Positions 1 to 13,004 of a DNA stretch of 17,592 bases are shown in pieces. Position 1 is the first letter of the stretch; every line of letters starts with the position of its first letter. Origin of the DNA: Aurantiacibacter poecillastricola (GTDB lineage: Bacteria; Pseudomonadota; Alphaproteobacteria; Sphingomonadales; Sphingomonadaceae); NCBI RefSeq assembly GCF_030730945.1, contig NZ_JAVAMS010000012.1, positions 1 through 17,592 on the forward strand, written 5' to 3'. The translations under genes were made by a program, and so were the position numbers. The notes beneath the pieces were generated by a model. It was not told the DNA's origin, did no database searches, and worked only from the letters and a program-made list of their open reading frames with translations.

Positions 1-2172
<2,172 letters not shown>

Positions 2173-2187
2173 ACAGCTTTGATGCGT

Positions 2188-2207
2188 CGGCGCGAACAAA
2201 CGCGCCG
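2188..2207 (+). terminator. Hairpin just after gyrB
   Basis: A perfect 7-bp inverted repeat, CGGCGCG / CGCGCCG, has a 6-base loop and starts 16 bases after the gyrB stop. It is GC-rich but has no downstream T run on the + strand, so it may be a weak or Rho-assisted terminator, or only an mRNA 3' stabilising hairpin. Confidence 0.45.
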
Positions 2208-2218
2208 CGTCAGGACAG

Positions 2219-2256
2219 CAAAAAGGGCGGGCCAGCCATAGTGCTGAACCCGCCCT
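2219..2256 (-). terminator. Rho-independent terminator of the leftward lig operon
   Basis: An 8-bp perfect stem (AGGGCGGG at 2224-2231, CCCGCCCT at 2249-2256) encloses a second 4-bp stem (CAGC/GCTG). On the minus strand it is followed by a short T run (the A run at 2220-2224 on the plus strand). It lies about 20 bases after the ligC stop, so it fits termination of the ligC end of the operon. It may also stop gyrB readthrough, though no T run follows on the plus strand. Confidence 0.7.
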
Positions 2257-2274
2257 CGTTATGTGTCAGTCAGA

Positions 2275-4520
<2,246 letters not shown>

Positions 4521-4524
<4 letters not shown>

Positions 4525-4820
4525 TGGTCCGTCCATTCATATGTCAGCGGCGCTTCACGGAAGGCGAAGCGATCAATGTGACGTTCGATCACGCCGCGCA
4601 TCCTCTCATTTTCTTCTGCATCAGCCGTCGTCAGCGTGATGGCGATGCCGCCAGCTTTTGCGATCATCTCGGCATTGGTCTGATCCGAGAAGGGAAACTG
4701 GCCCATGCCATCCCCTTCATCATAGCATGCCGCCATCTTGTGACCCCAATGCTTGACGAGCTGCTGGATATAGCGCTCGGGCTTTTCGCAGGCCGCAAAT
4801 CCGGTGGCGGTGGTGCTCAC
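4521..4820 (-). CDS. DUF2218 family small protein of unknown function
   Basis: The predicted protein is 99 residues with no signal peptide or membrane segment. It resembles the DUF2218 family: an N-terminal ARYxxQLxxHxGHK-like stretch (here RYIQQLVKHWGHKM), a central basic/acidic strand region, and the C-terminal pattern ERHIDRFAFRE followed by L-T-Y-E-W. The family has no established biochemical role that I know of. It sits between ligJ and ligA with 4-base overlaps on both sides, so it is translated as an integral part of the protocatechuate operon. A helper role for the dioxygenase or for iron handling is speculation. The family assignment is from pattern memory and is fairly secure. Confidence 0.85.
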
Positions 4821-5842
4821 AGCCCGCGCTCTTTCAGGATCGCGTCGAGCCGCGGATAAACCTTGCGCGCATTCCCTTCGAAAATGGCGTGCTTTTCGTC
4901 CGCCGGGATATCCAGCGCATCGATATAGCGCTTGGTATCGTCAAAATAATGGCCGGTCTGCGGATCAATGCCGCGCACCGCACCCACCATTTCGCTGCCG
5001 AACAGGATGTTCTTGTTCTCAATCACATCGGCCAGCAGATTGATGCCCGGCTGGTGATAGACGCAGGTGTCGAAGAACACATTGTTCATCAGCAGCTCGT
5101 CAAGGCTGGGCTGTTTCAGCATATCGGCCAGCCCGCGATAGCGACCCCAGTGATAGGGCACCGCGCCGCCGCCATGCGGGATGATCAGCTTCAGATCGGG
5201 AAAGCGGCTGAACAGATCGCCCTGCAGCAATTGCATGAAGGCCACCGTGTCGGCAGCAAGGTAATAGCCGCCCGTCGCGTGCATGGCCGGATTGCAGCTG
5301 CCCGAAACGTGGATCATAGCGGGCACGCCCAGCTCGCACATCGCCTCGTAAATCGGGAACCAATATTCGTCGGTCAGCGGCGGATGCGTAAAGTGGCCAC
5401 CACCCGGATCAGGGTTGAGGTTGCAGACGACGAAGTTCAGTTCCTCGACGCAGCGGCGCAGCTCCTTGACGCTTTCTGACAGGTCCGATTTGGGGCTCTG
5501 CGGCAGCATGCAGCCTCCGATGAAGGTGTCGGGAAACAGCTGCGTCACGCGATAGATCAGATCGTTGCAGCGGCGCGCCCATTCGCTCGCCACCGCCTGA
5601 TCCCCCACATGCGGGGCCATGGCCGATGCGCGCGGTGAAAAAATGGTGAAGTCAGCGCCGCGTTCCTTGATCAGCTTGAGTTGGTTCTGCTCGATCGTTT
5701 CGCGGATTTCCTCATCCGAAATCTCAGGGTATGGCGGGCATTCAGTGCCATTTTTATAGGCCGCCTTCTGCTCTTCGCGCCATGCATCATGCCCTTTGGG
5801 CAGCACCGTGTAATGGCCGTGGCAGTCGATAATCAGGCTCAT
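4817..5842 (-). CDS. ligJ: 4-oxalomesaconate hydratase (LigJ)
   Basis: This cytoplasmic amidohydrolase-superfamily zinc enzyme hydrates 4-oxalomesaconate to 4-carboxy-4-hydroxy-2-oxoadipate, the LigK substrate. The 341-residue length is that of Sphingobium LigJ. Visible metal-site residues are H8 and H10 in DCHGH, H178 in MIHVSGSC, and the glutamate in FGSEMVGAVRG (E284). H223 in IPHGGGAVPYHWGR matches the proposed catalytic histidine of LigJ. The start ATG overlaps the stop of the upstream DUF1932 gene (ATGA), and the stop overlaps the DUF2218 start. It is unrelated in sequence to the PIG-L type GalB hydratase, which catalyses the same step in pseudomonads. Confidence 0.95.
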   Translation of the reverse strand: MSLIIDCHGHYTVLPKGHDAWREEQKAAYKNGTECPPYPEISDEEIRETIEQNQLKLIKERGADFTIFSPRASAMAPHVGDQAVASEWARRCNDLIYRVTQLFPDTFIGGCMLPQSPKSDLSESVKELRRCVEELNFVVCNLNPDPGGGHFTHPPLTDEYWFPIYEAMCELGVPAMIHVSGSCNPAMHATGGYYLAADTVAFMQLLQGDLFSRFPDLKLIIPHGGGAVPYHWGRYRGLADMLKQPSLDELLMNNVFFDTCVYHQPGINLLADVIENKNILFGSEMVGAVRGIDPQTGHYFDDTKRYIDALDIPADEKHAIFEGNARKVYPRLDAILKERGL

Positions 5843-6648
5843 GCAGCGTTCCTTGCAGTCTTGTTATTGGTTGCAGCTTCGCGTTGGCGTTGCACCGTGC
5901 CGCGCGTCATCGCTGGGTCCACGCCAAGCTGTTGCAGCATCTTGGCAGCTTCATCCATTTCGGCCGCGCGGCGCAGGCCATGCGTTGCCATGCGTTCCAG
6001 ATTATAGGCAGCGCGGTCAGCCCAACGCATCGGCTTGTCGCTGGCATCGAGCGACGCGAGCACATCATCAGTCACGCCAGCCGCAGCAGCGGCCGCCATC
6101 ATTTCATCGCTCAGCGCCTCGATCCCTTTAACCATGATCGATCGGCACAGTTTGATCGCGCTGGCCCGGCCAATTTCCTCGCCCGCTTCGCGCACATTGG
6201 TAAAGCCGATATCGCGCAGGTTCTGCGCGGCATCGGCAGCGCTCAATCCCGAAACCAGCAGCGGCGCAGCCAGCCGTGCAGGATCAACCGGAGACAGCAC
6301 AGCGACATCCACATAGCGCCCACCAGCCGCCTCAATCGCCTTTGCCGCGGCCCGCTTGGTGTCGGGCGCGACCGAATTCATGTCGCACCAGATTGCGCCC
6401 GGCGCGATCAGCGGGGCGTAATCTATTGCCGCCTGGAGCGCCTGATCGGCAGTTACCAGCGATAAGATAAGTTGCGCATTGGCCAGCGCGTCTACGGCAT
6501 TGTCGCAGCTCTTCACGCCCGCTTCGCCCATGGCCGCACGGCGAGCCGGAGACAGGTCATAGGCGCAGGCAGTGCCGCGCCAGTCCGCTGCCCCGGCAAA
6601 GGCCGCGCCTGCCTCGCCAAATCCAATAATGGCCATGCATCCTGTCAT
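5839..6648 (-). CDS. NAD(P)-dependent oxidoreductase, 6-phosphogluconate-dehydrogenase-like with DUF1932 C-terminal domain
   Basis: The predicted protein is 269 residues. An N-terminal Rossmann domain shows GFGEAG (residues 9-14) and a substrate-region motif around DMNSVAP (89-95). The alpha-helical C-terminal part has K166 in GRASAIKLCRS, which corresponds to the catalytic lysine of 3-hydroxyacid dehydrogenases, then KGIEALSDEMM. This architecture fits the DUF1932 branch of the beta-hydroxyacid dehydrogenase superfamily. The exact substrate is unknown. It is the first gene of the lig operon and is coupled to ligJ by a 4-base overlap. I chose ATG 6648 because GGAGG lies 5 bases upstream and the Rossmann strand begins at once; ATGs at 6660 and 6684 are possible. 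Confidence 0.85.
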   Translation of the reverse strand: MTGCMAIIGFGEAGAAFAGAADWRGTACAYDLSPARRAAMGEAGVKSCDNAVDALANAQLILSLVTADQALQAAIDYAPLIAPGAIWCDMNSVAPDTKRAAAKAIEAAGGRYVDVAVLSPVDPARLAAPLLVSGLSAADAAQNLRDIGFTNVREAGEEIGRASAIKLCRSIMVKGIEALSDEMMAAAAAAGVTDDVLASLDASDKPMRWADRAAYNLERMATHGLRRAAEMDEAAKMLQQLGVDPAMTRGTVQRQREAATNNKTARNAA

Positions 6649-6701
6649 GGCCGCCTCCATGCCGGGCCAACCCCATCTGGGCAAATCGGATTGGCCGGTT
6701 G

Positions 6702-6730
6702 GGCATAAGCTTAGCCTAATTCTTGTTCAA
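6702..6730 (-). promoter_or_regulatory. Candidate promoter/operator of the leftward lig operon
   Basis: On the minus strand, TTGAAC (6730-6725) and TATGCC (6707-6702) are spaced by exactly 17 bases, a plausible -35/-10 pair, about 54 bases before the DUF1932 start. The spacer holds AAGCTTAGCCTAA on the plus strand, which contains the near-palindrome TTAG-C-CTAA. A related sequence with the same CTTAGCC core is found at 9246 in the LysR/ligK intergenic region, so this may be a binding site for the LysR regulator. The -10 match is weak. Confidence 0.4.
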
Positions 6731-6841
6731 TTCATGCGCCTGCAGCCGGTGCTGGGCACATTTTGACACGGATCAAAGAGTGGCGCGTGGATTGGCGCGA
6801 TGCCCCTTTCTGCACGCCAGATCGAAGATGGGAGAATGGAT

Positions 6842-7204
6842 ATGACAATTGCTGGAATGACCGGGGAGGCAGGGCAGCCCATACCGGGCACGCATCTGTT
6901 TGACGGGGATGCGGCGAAGAAGGGCTATGCCATCAACGCCATGTGCTTTTCCTTCAATCACGATGAAAACCGCAAGGCATTTCTGGAAGACGAAGCCGCC
7001 TATTGCGCCAAGTTCAATCTGACGCCTGATCAGCTGGAAGCAGTCGCCAATCGCGATGTGCTGGGCATGATCGCTGCCGGCGGCAACATCTATTACCTCG
7101 CCAAGCTGGCCGGAATTTTCGGGCTGAATGTGCAGGATGTGGGCGCGCTCCAGACCGGGCTCAGCCTCGATGAATTCAAGCAGCGCCTGCTCGACCAGGC
7201 ATAA
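6842..7204 (+). CDS. Second LigA-type extradiol dioxygenase small subunit
   Basis: The predicted protein is 120 residues and clearly homologous to LigA. It has PGTHLFDGDAAKKGYAINAM aligning with the LigA PGTRV...ARKGYHINQFAM region, and AGGNIYYLAKLAGIFG aligning with LGGNVYFLSKLFSTDG. It lacks the LigA C-terminal RSIKGGY tail and is about 20 residues shorter. I chose ATG 6842 because GGAG at 6831-6834 is 7 bases upstream; ATGs at 6800 and 6836 are in frame but worse placed. It is followed after 22 bases by the second LigB-type gene, so the two should form a complete alpha/beta enzyme. Substrate is not determined by the sequence. Confidence 0.88.
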   Translation: MTIAGMTGEAGQPIPGTHLFDGDAAKKGYAINAMCFSFNHDENRKAFLEDEAAYCAKFNLTPDQLEAVANRDVLGMIAAGGNIYYLAKLAGIFGLNVQDVGALQTGLSLDEFKQRLLDQA

Positions 7205-7226
7205 GAAGAACGTAAGGGAGATTACC

Positions 7227-8066
7227 ATGGCCGAGATTGTTGGCGCCTATTTTACCAGTCATGTGCCCGCCATTGGCGGTGCCATTGCCCGCGGGGATCA
7301 GGGCGATCCCTATTGGAAGCCGTTTTTCGATGGCTTCCCCAAGGTTCGCGAATGGCTGAATGAAGTGAAGCCCGATGTGGCGATAACTTTTTCAAACGAT
7401 CATGGGCTGAACTTCTTCCTCGACAAGATGCCAACCTTTGCCGTGGGCGCAGCCGAGCAATACACCAATGCCGATGAAGGATGGGGGCTGCCTACCTATA
7501 AGCCGATGCAGGGTTTTCCTGAATTGAGCTGGCACATCATCAACAATCTGGTCGAAGATGAATTCGATCCGGTGTCCTGCCAGGAAATGCTGGTCGACCA
7601 TGCATTGTCGATTCCCTTCGAACTGGCCTGGCCCGATGCTGATGCATGGCCCGTGCGCGTGGTGCCGATTGGCATCAACACGGTGCAGCACCCGCTGCCA
7701 TCAGCCAAGCGCTGCCTGGCCTTGGGGCGCAGCGTGCACAAGGCGGTGACGAGCTGGCAGGGCAATGAGCGCATTGTGGTGATCGGCACGGGCGGATTGT
7801 CGCACCAGCTTGATGGCGAACGCGCCGGTTTCATCAACAAGGATTACGATGCCTTTTGCATGGATAGCCTGGCATCTGATCCTGACGCCATGACGCGCGA
7901 TTCAATTCACGAGATTGTGCGGCTGGCCGGGACACAAGGCGTGGAAATCCTCAATTGGATCGCGGCACGCGGGGCGCTGGGCCCGGCTGCGCGCGAAATA
8001 CACCGCAATTACCACATCCCCATTTCCAACACGGCGGCAGCCACCATGGTGCTGGAAGCGGCCTGA
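7227..8066 (+). CDS. Second LigB-type class III extradiol dioxygenase catalytic subunit
   Basis: The predicted protein is 279 residues. It keeps every catalytic residue at the same numbering as the LigB in this window: H12 and H59 plus E240 (iron ligands), H193 in GTGGLSHQ, and H125 in VDHA. It should therefore be an active ring-cleavage enzyme. It diverges clearly from the first LigB elsewhere: the segment after H12 and the stretch FSNDHGLNFFLDKMPTF are different. It is not fused to its small subunit, unlike the gallate dioxygenases DesB/GalA. Ribosome-binding site AAGGGAG lies 6 bases before the ATG. Substrates could be protocatechuate, gallate, 3-O-methylgallate or another substituted catechol carboxylate; the sequence cannot decide. 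Confidence 0.92.
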   Translation: MAEIVGAYFTSHVPAIGGAIARGDQGDPYWKPFFDGFPKVREWLNEVKPDVAITFSNDHGLNFFLDKMPTFAVGAAEQYTNADEGWGLPTYKPMQGFPELSWHIINNLVEDEFDPVSCQEMLVDHALSIPFELAWPDADAWPVRVVPIGINTVQHPLPSAKRCLALGRSVHKAVTSWQGNERIVVIGTGGLSHQLDGERAGFINKDYDAFCMDSLASDPDAMTRDSIHEIVRLAGTQGVEILNWIAARGALGPAAREIHRNYHIPISNTAAATMVLEAA

Positions 8067-8087
8067 AGCAGCCTCACCACAGAGCGA

Positions 8088-9236
8088 TCATTGCGATTGC
8101 GCAGCCTTGTCCAGCAGGCTGAGAAATTCGCGATGGACCTCTGTGGGATGCCAGGATGCGCGGGTGGTGACCCCGATCGTGCGGCCAAATTCGGCCGGCA
8201 AACGCGCGATCAGGGTCAGCCATCCCGCCTCCAGCTCCACCCGCACCTGATCAGGGGATAGCAGGGTGAGAAAATCGCTGCCCATCAGCATTTCGCGAAT
8301 GGTCATGACCGATCCCGATTCCACCGGAACCTTGGGCGGGGGTACTCCGCAAGCTTCGAAATAGCGTTCAAACACATCGCGCAATGGGGCACCTGGTCCC
8401 GCGAGCACCCAATCATAGTGCGCCAGTTCGGCCGGCTGCGGCGCCGCATTATCCAGCGGGTGGCCCTTGCGACCCACCACCACCGGCACATCGTGAAATA
8501 ATTCGCGCTGATCCAGATCGGGTTCGATCAATGGCTGGCGCAACGCCCCCACCATCATGTCAATCGTGCCGCTGCGCAAAGGTTCAACCAGTTCAGCCCG
8601 ACTGCCTTCCAGAATGGTCAGCTGCACTGCCGGGCGCTGGCGAATGAACTGAGTGACGGCAGCGGGTAAAACGCGCGCGCGCGACAAGGGCATCGCCCCC
8701 ACCGCAATCGCACGCGTTTCCAGCCCTCGCAGCGAAGCAAGTTCAGCAAGCCCGGTCTGCAATTCCTTTTGCGCCAGGCGAAATGCGCGCGCCATGGCCT
8801 GCCCCGTATCGGTTAGCGCCACCGCCTTGCCGCGCCTTTCCACCAGCTTCTTCTTGCCCGACAATGCCAGATCACCAACCGAGCGGTGGAGCGATGGGAG
8901 CGACAGCCCGGTCAACGCGCTGGCCCCGCTATAACTGCCCGTTGCTGCCAGCGCGATCAGCGCCCGCATGCGCGACATGGTGACATGCGGGCTGGCGATA
9001 TGCGACAGCGCCGCCTCTATCCGTGGCACAAACAGATCGGCCGCAGGGGTCGGCACCATGCCATCATGGCGCCGTTCAAACAGTTGGTGGCCAAGCAGCT
9101 CTTCCATCCGCTTTAAAGCCTGCGTTATCGCCGGTTGCGTCAGATTGACTGAGCTCGCCGCCCGTTTCACCGTTTGCAAACGGGCAATTTCAGCCACCGC
9201 CTGAAGGTGCCGCAGGTTGAGATGCCAGATATCCAT
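8088..9236 (-). CDS. LysR-type transcriptional regulator with two tandem N-terminal HTH domains
   Basis: The predicted protein is 382 residues, about 80 longer than a normal LysR regulator. Residues 6-66 form a first LysR HTH (LRHLQAVAEIARLQTVKRAA ... LTQPAITQALKRMEE). Residues 88-147 form a second (RALIALAATGSYSGAS ... LSLPSLHRSVGDLA ... LTDTGQAMAR). From about 172 comes the periplasmic-binding-protein-like effector domain, beginning RAIAVGAMPLSRARVLP, similar to the GbpR/PcaQ branch. The TTG-initiated extension to 9254 is less likely than ATG 9236. It is divergent from ligK and convergent with the second LigAB pair with only 21 bases between. By position it is the probable activator of the lig genes, responding to protocatechuate or a related acid (inference). 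Confidence 0.92.
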   Translation of the reverse strand: MDIWHLNLRHLQAVAEIARLQTVKRAASSVNLTQPAITQALKRMEELLGHQLFERRHDGMVPTPAADLFVPRIEAALSHIASPHVTMSRMRALIALAATGSYSGASALTGLSLPSLHRSVGDLALSGKKKLVERRGKAVALTDTGQAMARAFRLAQKELQTGLAELASLRGLETRAIAVGAMPLSRARVLPAAVTQFIRQRPAVQLTILEGSRAELVEPLRSGTIDMMVGALRQPLIEPDLDQRELFHDVPVVVGRKGHPLDNAAPQPAELAHYDWVLAGPGAPLRDVFERYFEACGVPPPKVPVESGSVMTIREMLMGSDFLTLLSPDQVRVELEAGWLTLIARLPAEFGRTIGVTTRASWHPTEVHREFLSLLDKAAQSQ

Positions 9237-9340
9237 CGACCTATACTTAGCCAAAACTAATCACCAGACCAAGTATTGCGACTTCACACTCATGCGAAGT
9301 GGGCACATGCCCGAACTCCATCAGAACAGGAGTGGTGTGC
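9237..9340. promoter_or_regulatory. Divergent LysR-regulator / ligK control region with inverted repeats
   Basis: This 104-base spacer holds three inverted repeats: TTAG-N6-CTAA at 9247-9260, ATACTT-N22-AAGTAT at 9243-9276, and ACTTC-N10-GAAGT at 9281-9300. LysR regulators usually bind such interrupted dyads between divergent genes, so this is the expected place for autoregulation and ligK-ligU-ligI activation. The CTTAGCC core recurs at 6709-6715 in the other lig control region. I could not settle convincing -35/-10 boxes. The ligK ribosome-binding site AGGAG is at 9328-9332, 8 bases before the ATG. Confidence 0.5.
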
Positions 9341-10015
9341 ATGTCGGCTGTAGTGGTCCAGAATATCGAGCGGGCTGATCCGGAAGTGATTGACGGGCTG
9401 GCCGCCTGCGGCGTTGCCACCGTGCATGAAGCGCAGGGCCGCACTGGCTTGCTCGCCAGCTATATGCGCCCGATCTATACCGGCGCTCGGATCGCGGGCA
9501 GCGCGGTGACCATCAGCTCCCCTCCCGGTGATAACTGGATGGTGCATGTCGCCATCGAACAGTTGAAGGAAGGCGATGTACTGCTGCTGGCACCGACCAG
9601 CCCTTGCGAAGATGGCTATTTCGGTGACCTGCTCGCCACCAGCGCGCAGGCGCGCGGCTGCCGTGGCCTGATCATCGATGCCGGTGTGCGCGATGTGCGC
9701 GATCTCACCGAAATGAACTTCCCTGTGTGGTCCAAGGCGATTTACGCACAGGGGACGGTCAAGAACACGCTGGGCAGTGTCAACGTGCCGGTCGTCTGCG
9801 CCAATTGCGCGGTCAATCCGGGTGACGTGATCGTGGCCGATGATGATGGCGTGGTCTGCGTTCCGCGTGAAAAGGCCGCTGAAGTGCTGGAGAAAGCCCG
9901 CGCGCGTGAAGCCAATGAAGGCGAAAAGCGCGAGAAGCTGGCATCGGGCGTGCTCGGCCTCGACATGTACAAGATGCGCGAACGGCTCGAAGCCGAAGGG
10001 CTGAAATATGTGTGA
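9341..10015 (+). CDS. ligK: 4-carboxy-4-hydroxy-2-oxoadipate aldolase (LigK), RraA fold
   Basis: This cytoplasmic metal-dependent class II pyruvate aldolase of the HMG/CHA aldolase family cleaves 4-carboxy-4-hydroxy-2-oxoadipate to pyruvate and oxaloacetate, and usually also decarboxylates oxaloacetate. The protein is 224 residues, near the usual length. The family signature is clear: [20 protein letters not shown] followed by IDAGVRD, with R117 and D118 at the usual substrate- and metal-binding positions. The upstream GTG at 9299 is rejected because AGGAG precedes ATG 9341 at good spacing. It is first gene of the rightward ligK-ligU-ligI unit and divergent from the LysR regulator. Confidence 0.95.
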   Translation: MSAVVVQNIERADPEVIDGLAACGVATVHEAQGRTGLLASYMRPIYTGARIAGSAVTISSPPGDNWMVHVAIEQLKEGDVLLLAPTSPCEDGYFGDLLATSAQARGCRGLIIDAGVRDVRDLTEMNFPVWSKAIYAQGTVKNTLGSVNVPVVCANCAVNPGDVIVADDDGVVCVPREKAAEVLEKARAREANEGEKREKLASGVLGLDMYKMRERLEAEGLKYV

Positions 10016-10030
10016 GACAGGGATCCTTCC

Positions 10031-10119
10031 CGCTCGCCCTGAGCCTGTCGAAGGGCCGCCTTTTTTGAGATTTGCGCTGCCGAAGAAAATGCAGGGCTTC
10101 GACAAGCTCAGCCCGAACG
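10031..10119. repeat. Inverted pair of REP-like palindromic elements
   Basis: Copy A (10031-10059) and copy B (10091-10119, opposite strand) are 29 bases long and match at 22 positions by my alignment. Each carries the core TGAGC(C/T)TGTCGAAG, common as an extragenic repeat in sphingomonad genomes (known from general experience). In A the hairpin arms are GCCC/GGGC; in B they are GGGC/GCCC. The changes are compensatory, which supports selection for the folded form. The pair separates ligK from ligU by 114 bases and ends 10 bases before the ligU start codon. No other copy was seen in the window. Confidence 0.85.
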
Positions 10120-10129
10120 GACTTTCTAG

Positions 10130-12071
<1,942 letters not shown>

Positions 12072-12093
12072 GCCGACAAGTTCGAGACTTTGC

Positions 12094-12130
12094 GCGATGG
12101 GGCGGACCGTCTGCCCGGCCACCCCATCGC
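12094..12130. terminator. Bidirectional hairpin between ligI and nadC
   Basis: A perfect 9-bp stem, GCGATGGGG (12094-12102) and CCCCATCGC (12122-12130), has a 19-base loop. It fills most of the 66-base gap between the convergent ligI and nadC stops. There is no clear T run on either side, so termination strength is uncertain, but its position fits a shared terminator. Confidence 0.6.
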
Positions 12131-12137
12131 ACTAAGA

Positions 12138-13004
12138 TCAGGCATTCGCGTAATCGAGGCCGATATCGGCCGCAGGCGCGCTCTGCGTAATCCGCCCGAC
12201 CGAGACAAAGTCCACGCCGGTTTCCGCAATCGCGCGAATGGTGTCGAGCTGCACCCCGCCCGATGCCTCTATCGGCACGCGGCCTGCCACCAGCGCCACG
12301 GCTTCACGCAGCATGTCTGGCGTCATATTATCGCAAAGCAGACGTTCAGCCCCGGCAGACAGCGCCGGTTCGATCTGGTCTATCCGGTCAACTTCAACCT
12401 GCACTTCCAGCCCGGTTTTGGCCGCAACCGCACCGCGCACCGTTTCTTCCAGCGATCCGACAATGGCGATGTGATTATCCTTGATCAGGATGCCATCATC
12501 CAGGCGCAAGCGGTGATTGGTCGCCCCGCCGACATGCGATGCGTATTTTTCCAGCACACGCAGGCCGGGAATGGTTTTGCGGGTATCGAGCAGCGTGCAG
12601 CCGGTACCTTCAATCGCATCGGCATAGGTACGCGTCAGCGTGGCAATACCGCTCAGATGCTGCAGCGTGTTGAGCGCTGAACGCTCCGCTGTCAGCATGG
12701 GTCGCCCTGCCCCTTCCAGCCGCAGGATTGGCGTGCCGGGCGCCAGCTTTGCGCCATCTTGCGCAAGCCGCTCCACCACTACATCGCCATCCAGCCGCCG
12801 GAAGAATTCTTCCGCCAGTTCGACGCCTGCCAGGACGATTTCCTGCCGAGTGGCAATTTCTGCTTTCAGTCTCGCAGCAGCAGGCACCGTCACCTCGCTT
12901 GTAACGTCACCGCCCTTGCCGAGATCTTCGGCAAGGGCGGCGGTTACGAAGCGATCAAGCTCTGCTGCATCAAGGCCTGAGACAAGCCCTGTTTGCTGAT
13001 TCAT
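12138..13004 (-). CDS. nadC: Nicotinate-nucleotide pyrophosphorylase (quinolinate phosphoribosyltransferase)
   Basis: This is the de novo NAD synthesis enzyme: quinolinate plus phosphoribosyl pyrophosphate gives nicotinate mononucleotide, CO2 and pyrophosphate. The protein is 288 residues, the normal length. Signature segments are AERSALNTLQHLSGIAT, LLDTRKTIPGLR, KYASHVGGATNHRLRLDDG with ILIKDNHI, and EASGGV / VDFVSVGRIT at the C-terminus; all catalytic basic residues in these motifs appear intact. Its ATG overlaps the stop of the upstream Rieske oxygenase gene by 4 bases (ATGA), so it appears co-transcribed and translationally coupled with it. No nadA or nadB is nearby. A ModD-like role is unlikely given the canonical NadC motifs. 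Confidence 0.94.
   Translation of the reverse strand: MNQQTGLVSGLDAAELDRFVTAALAEDLGKGGDVTSEVTVPAAARLKAEIATRQEIVLAGVELAEEFFRRLDGDVVVERLAQDGAKLAPGTPILRLEGAGRPMLTAERSALNTLQHLSGIATLTRTYADAIEGTGCTLLDTRKTIPGLRVLEKYASHVGGATNHRLRLDDGILIKDNHIAIVGSLEETVRGAVAAKTGLEVQVEVDRIDQIEPALSAGAERLLCDNMTPDMLREAVALVAGRVPIEASGGVQLDTIRAIAETGVDFVSVGRITQSAPAADIGLDYANA

Noticed and set aside
6763..6768. Perfect TTGACA as a -35 box for the second LigAB pair
   Set aside because: No acceptable -10 hexamer occurs 16-18 bases downstream, so I did not list it as a promoter.
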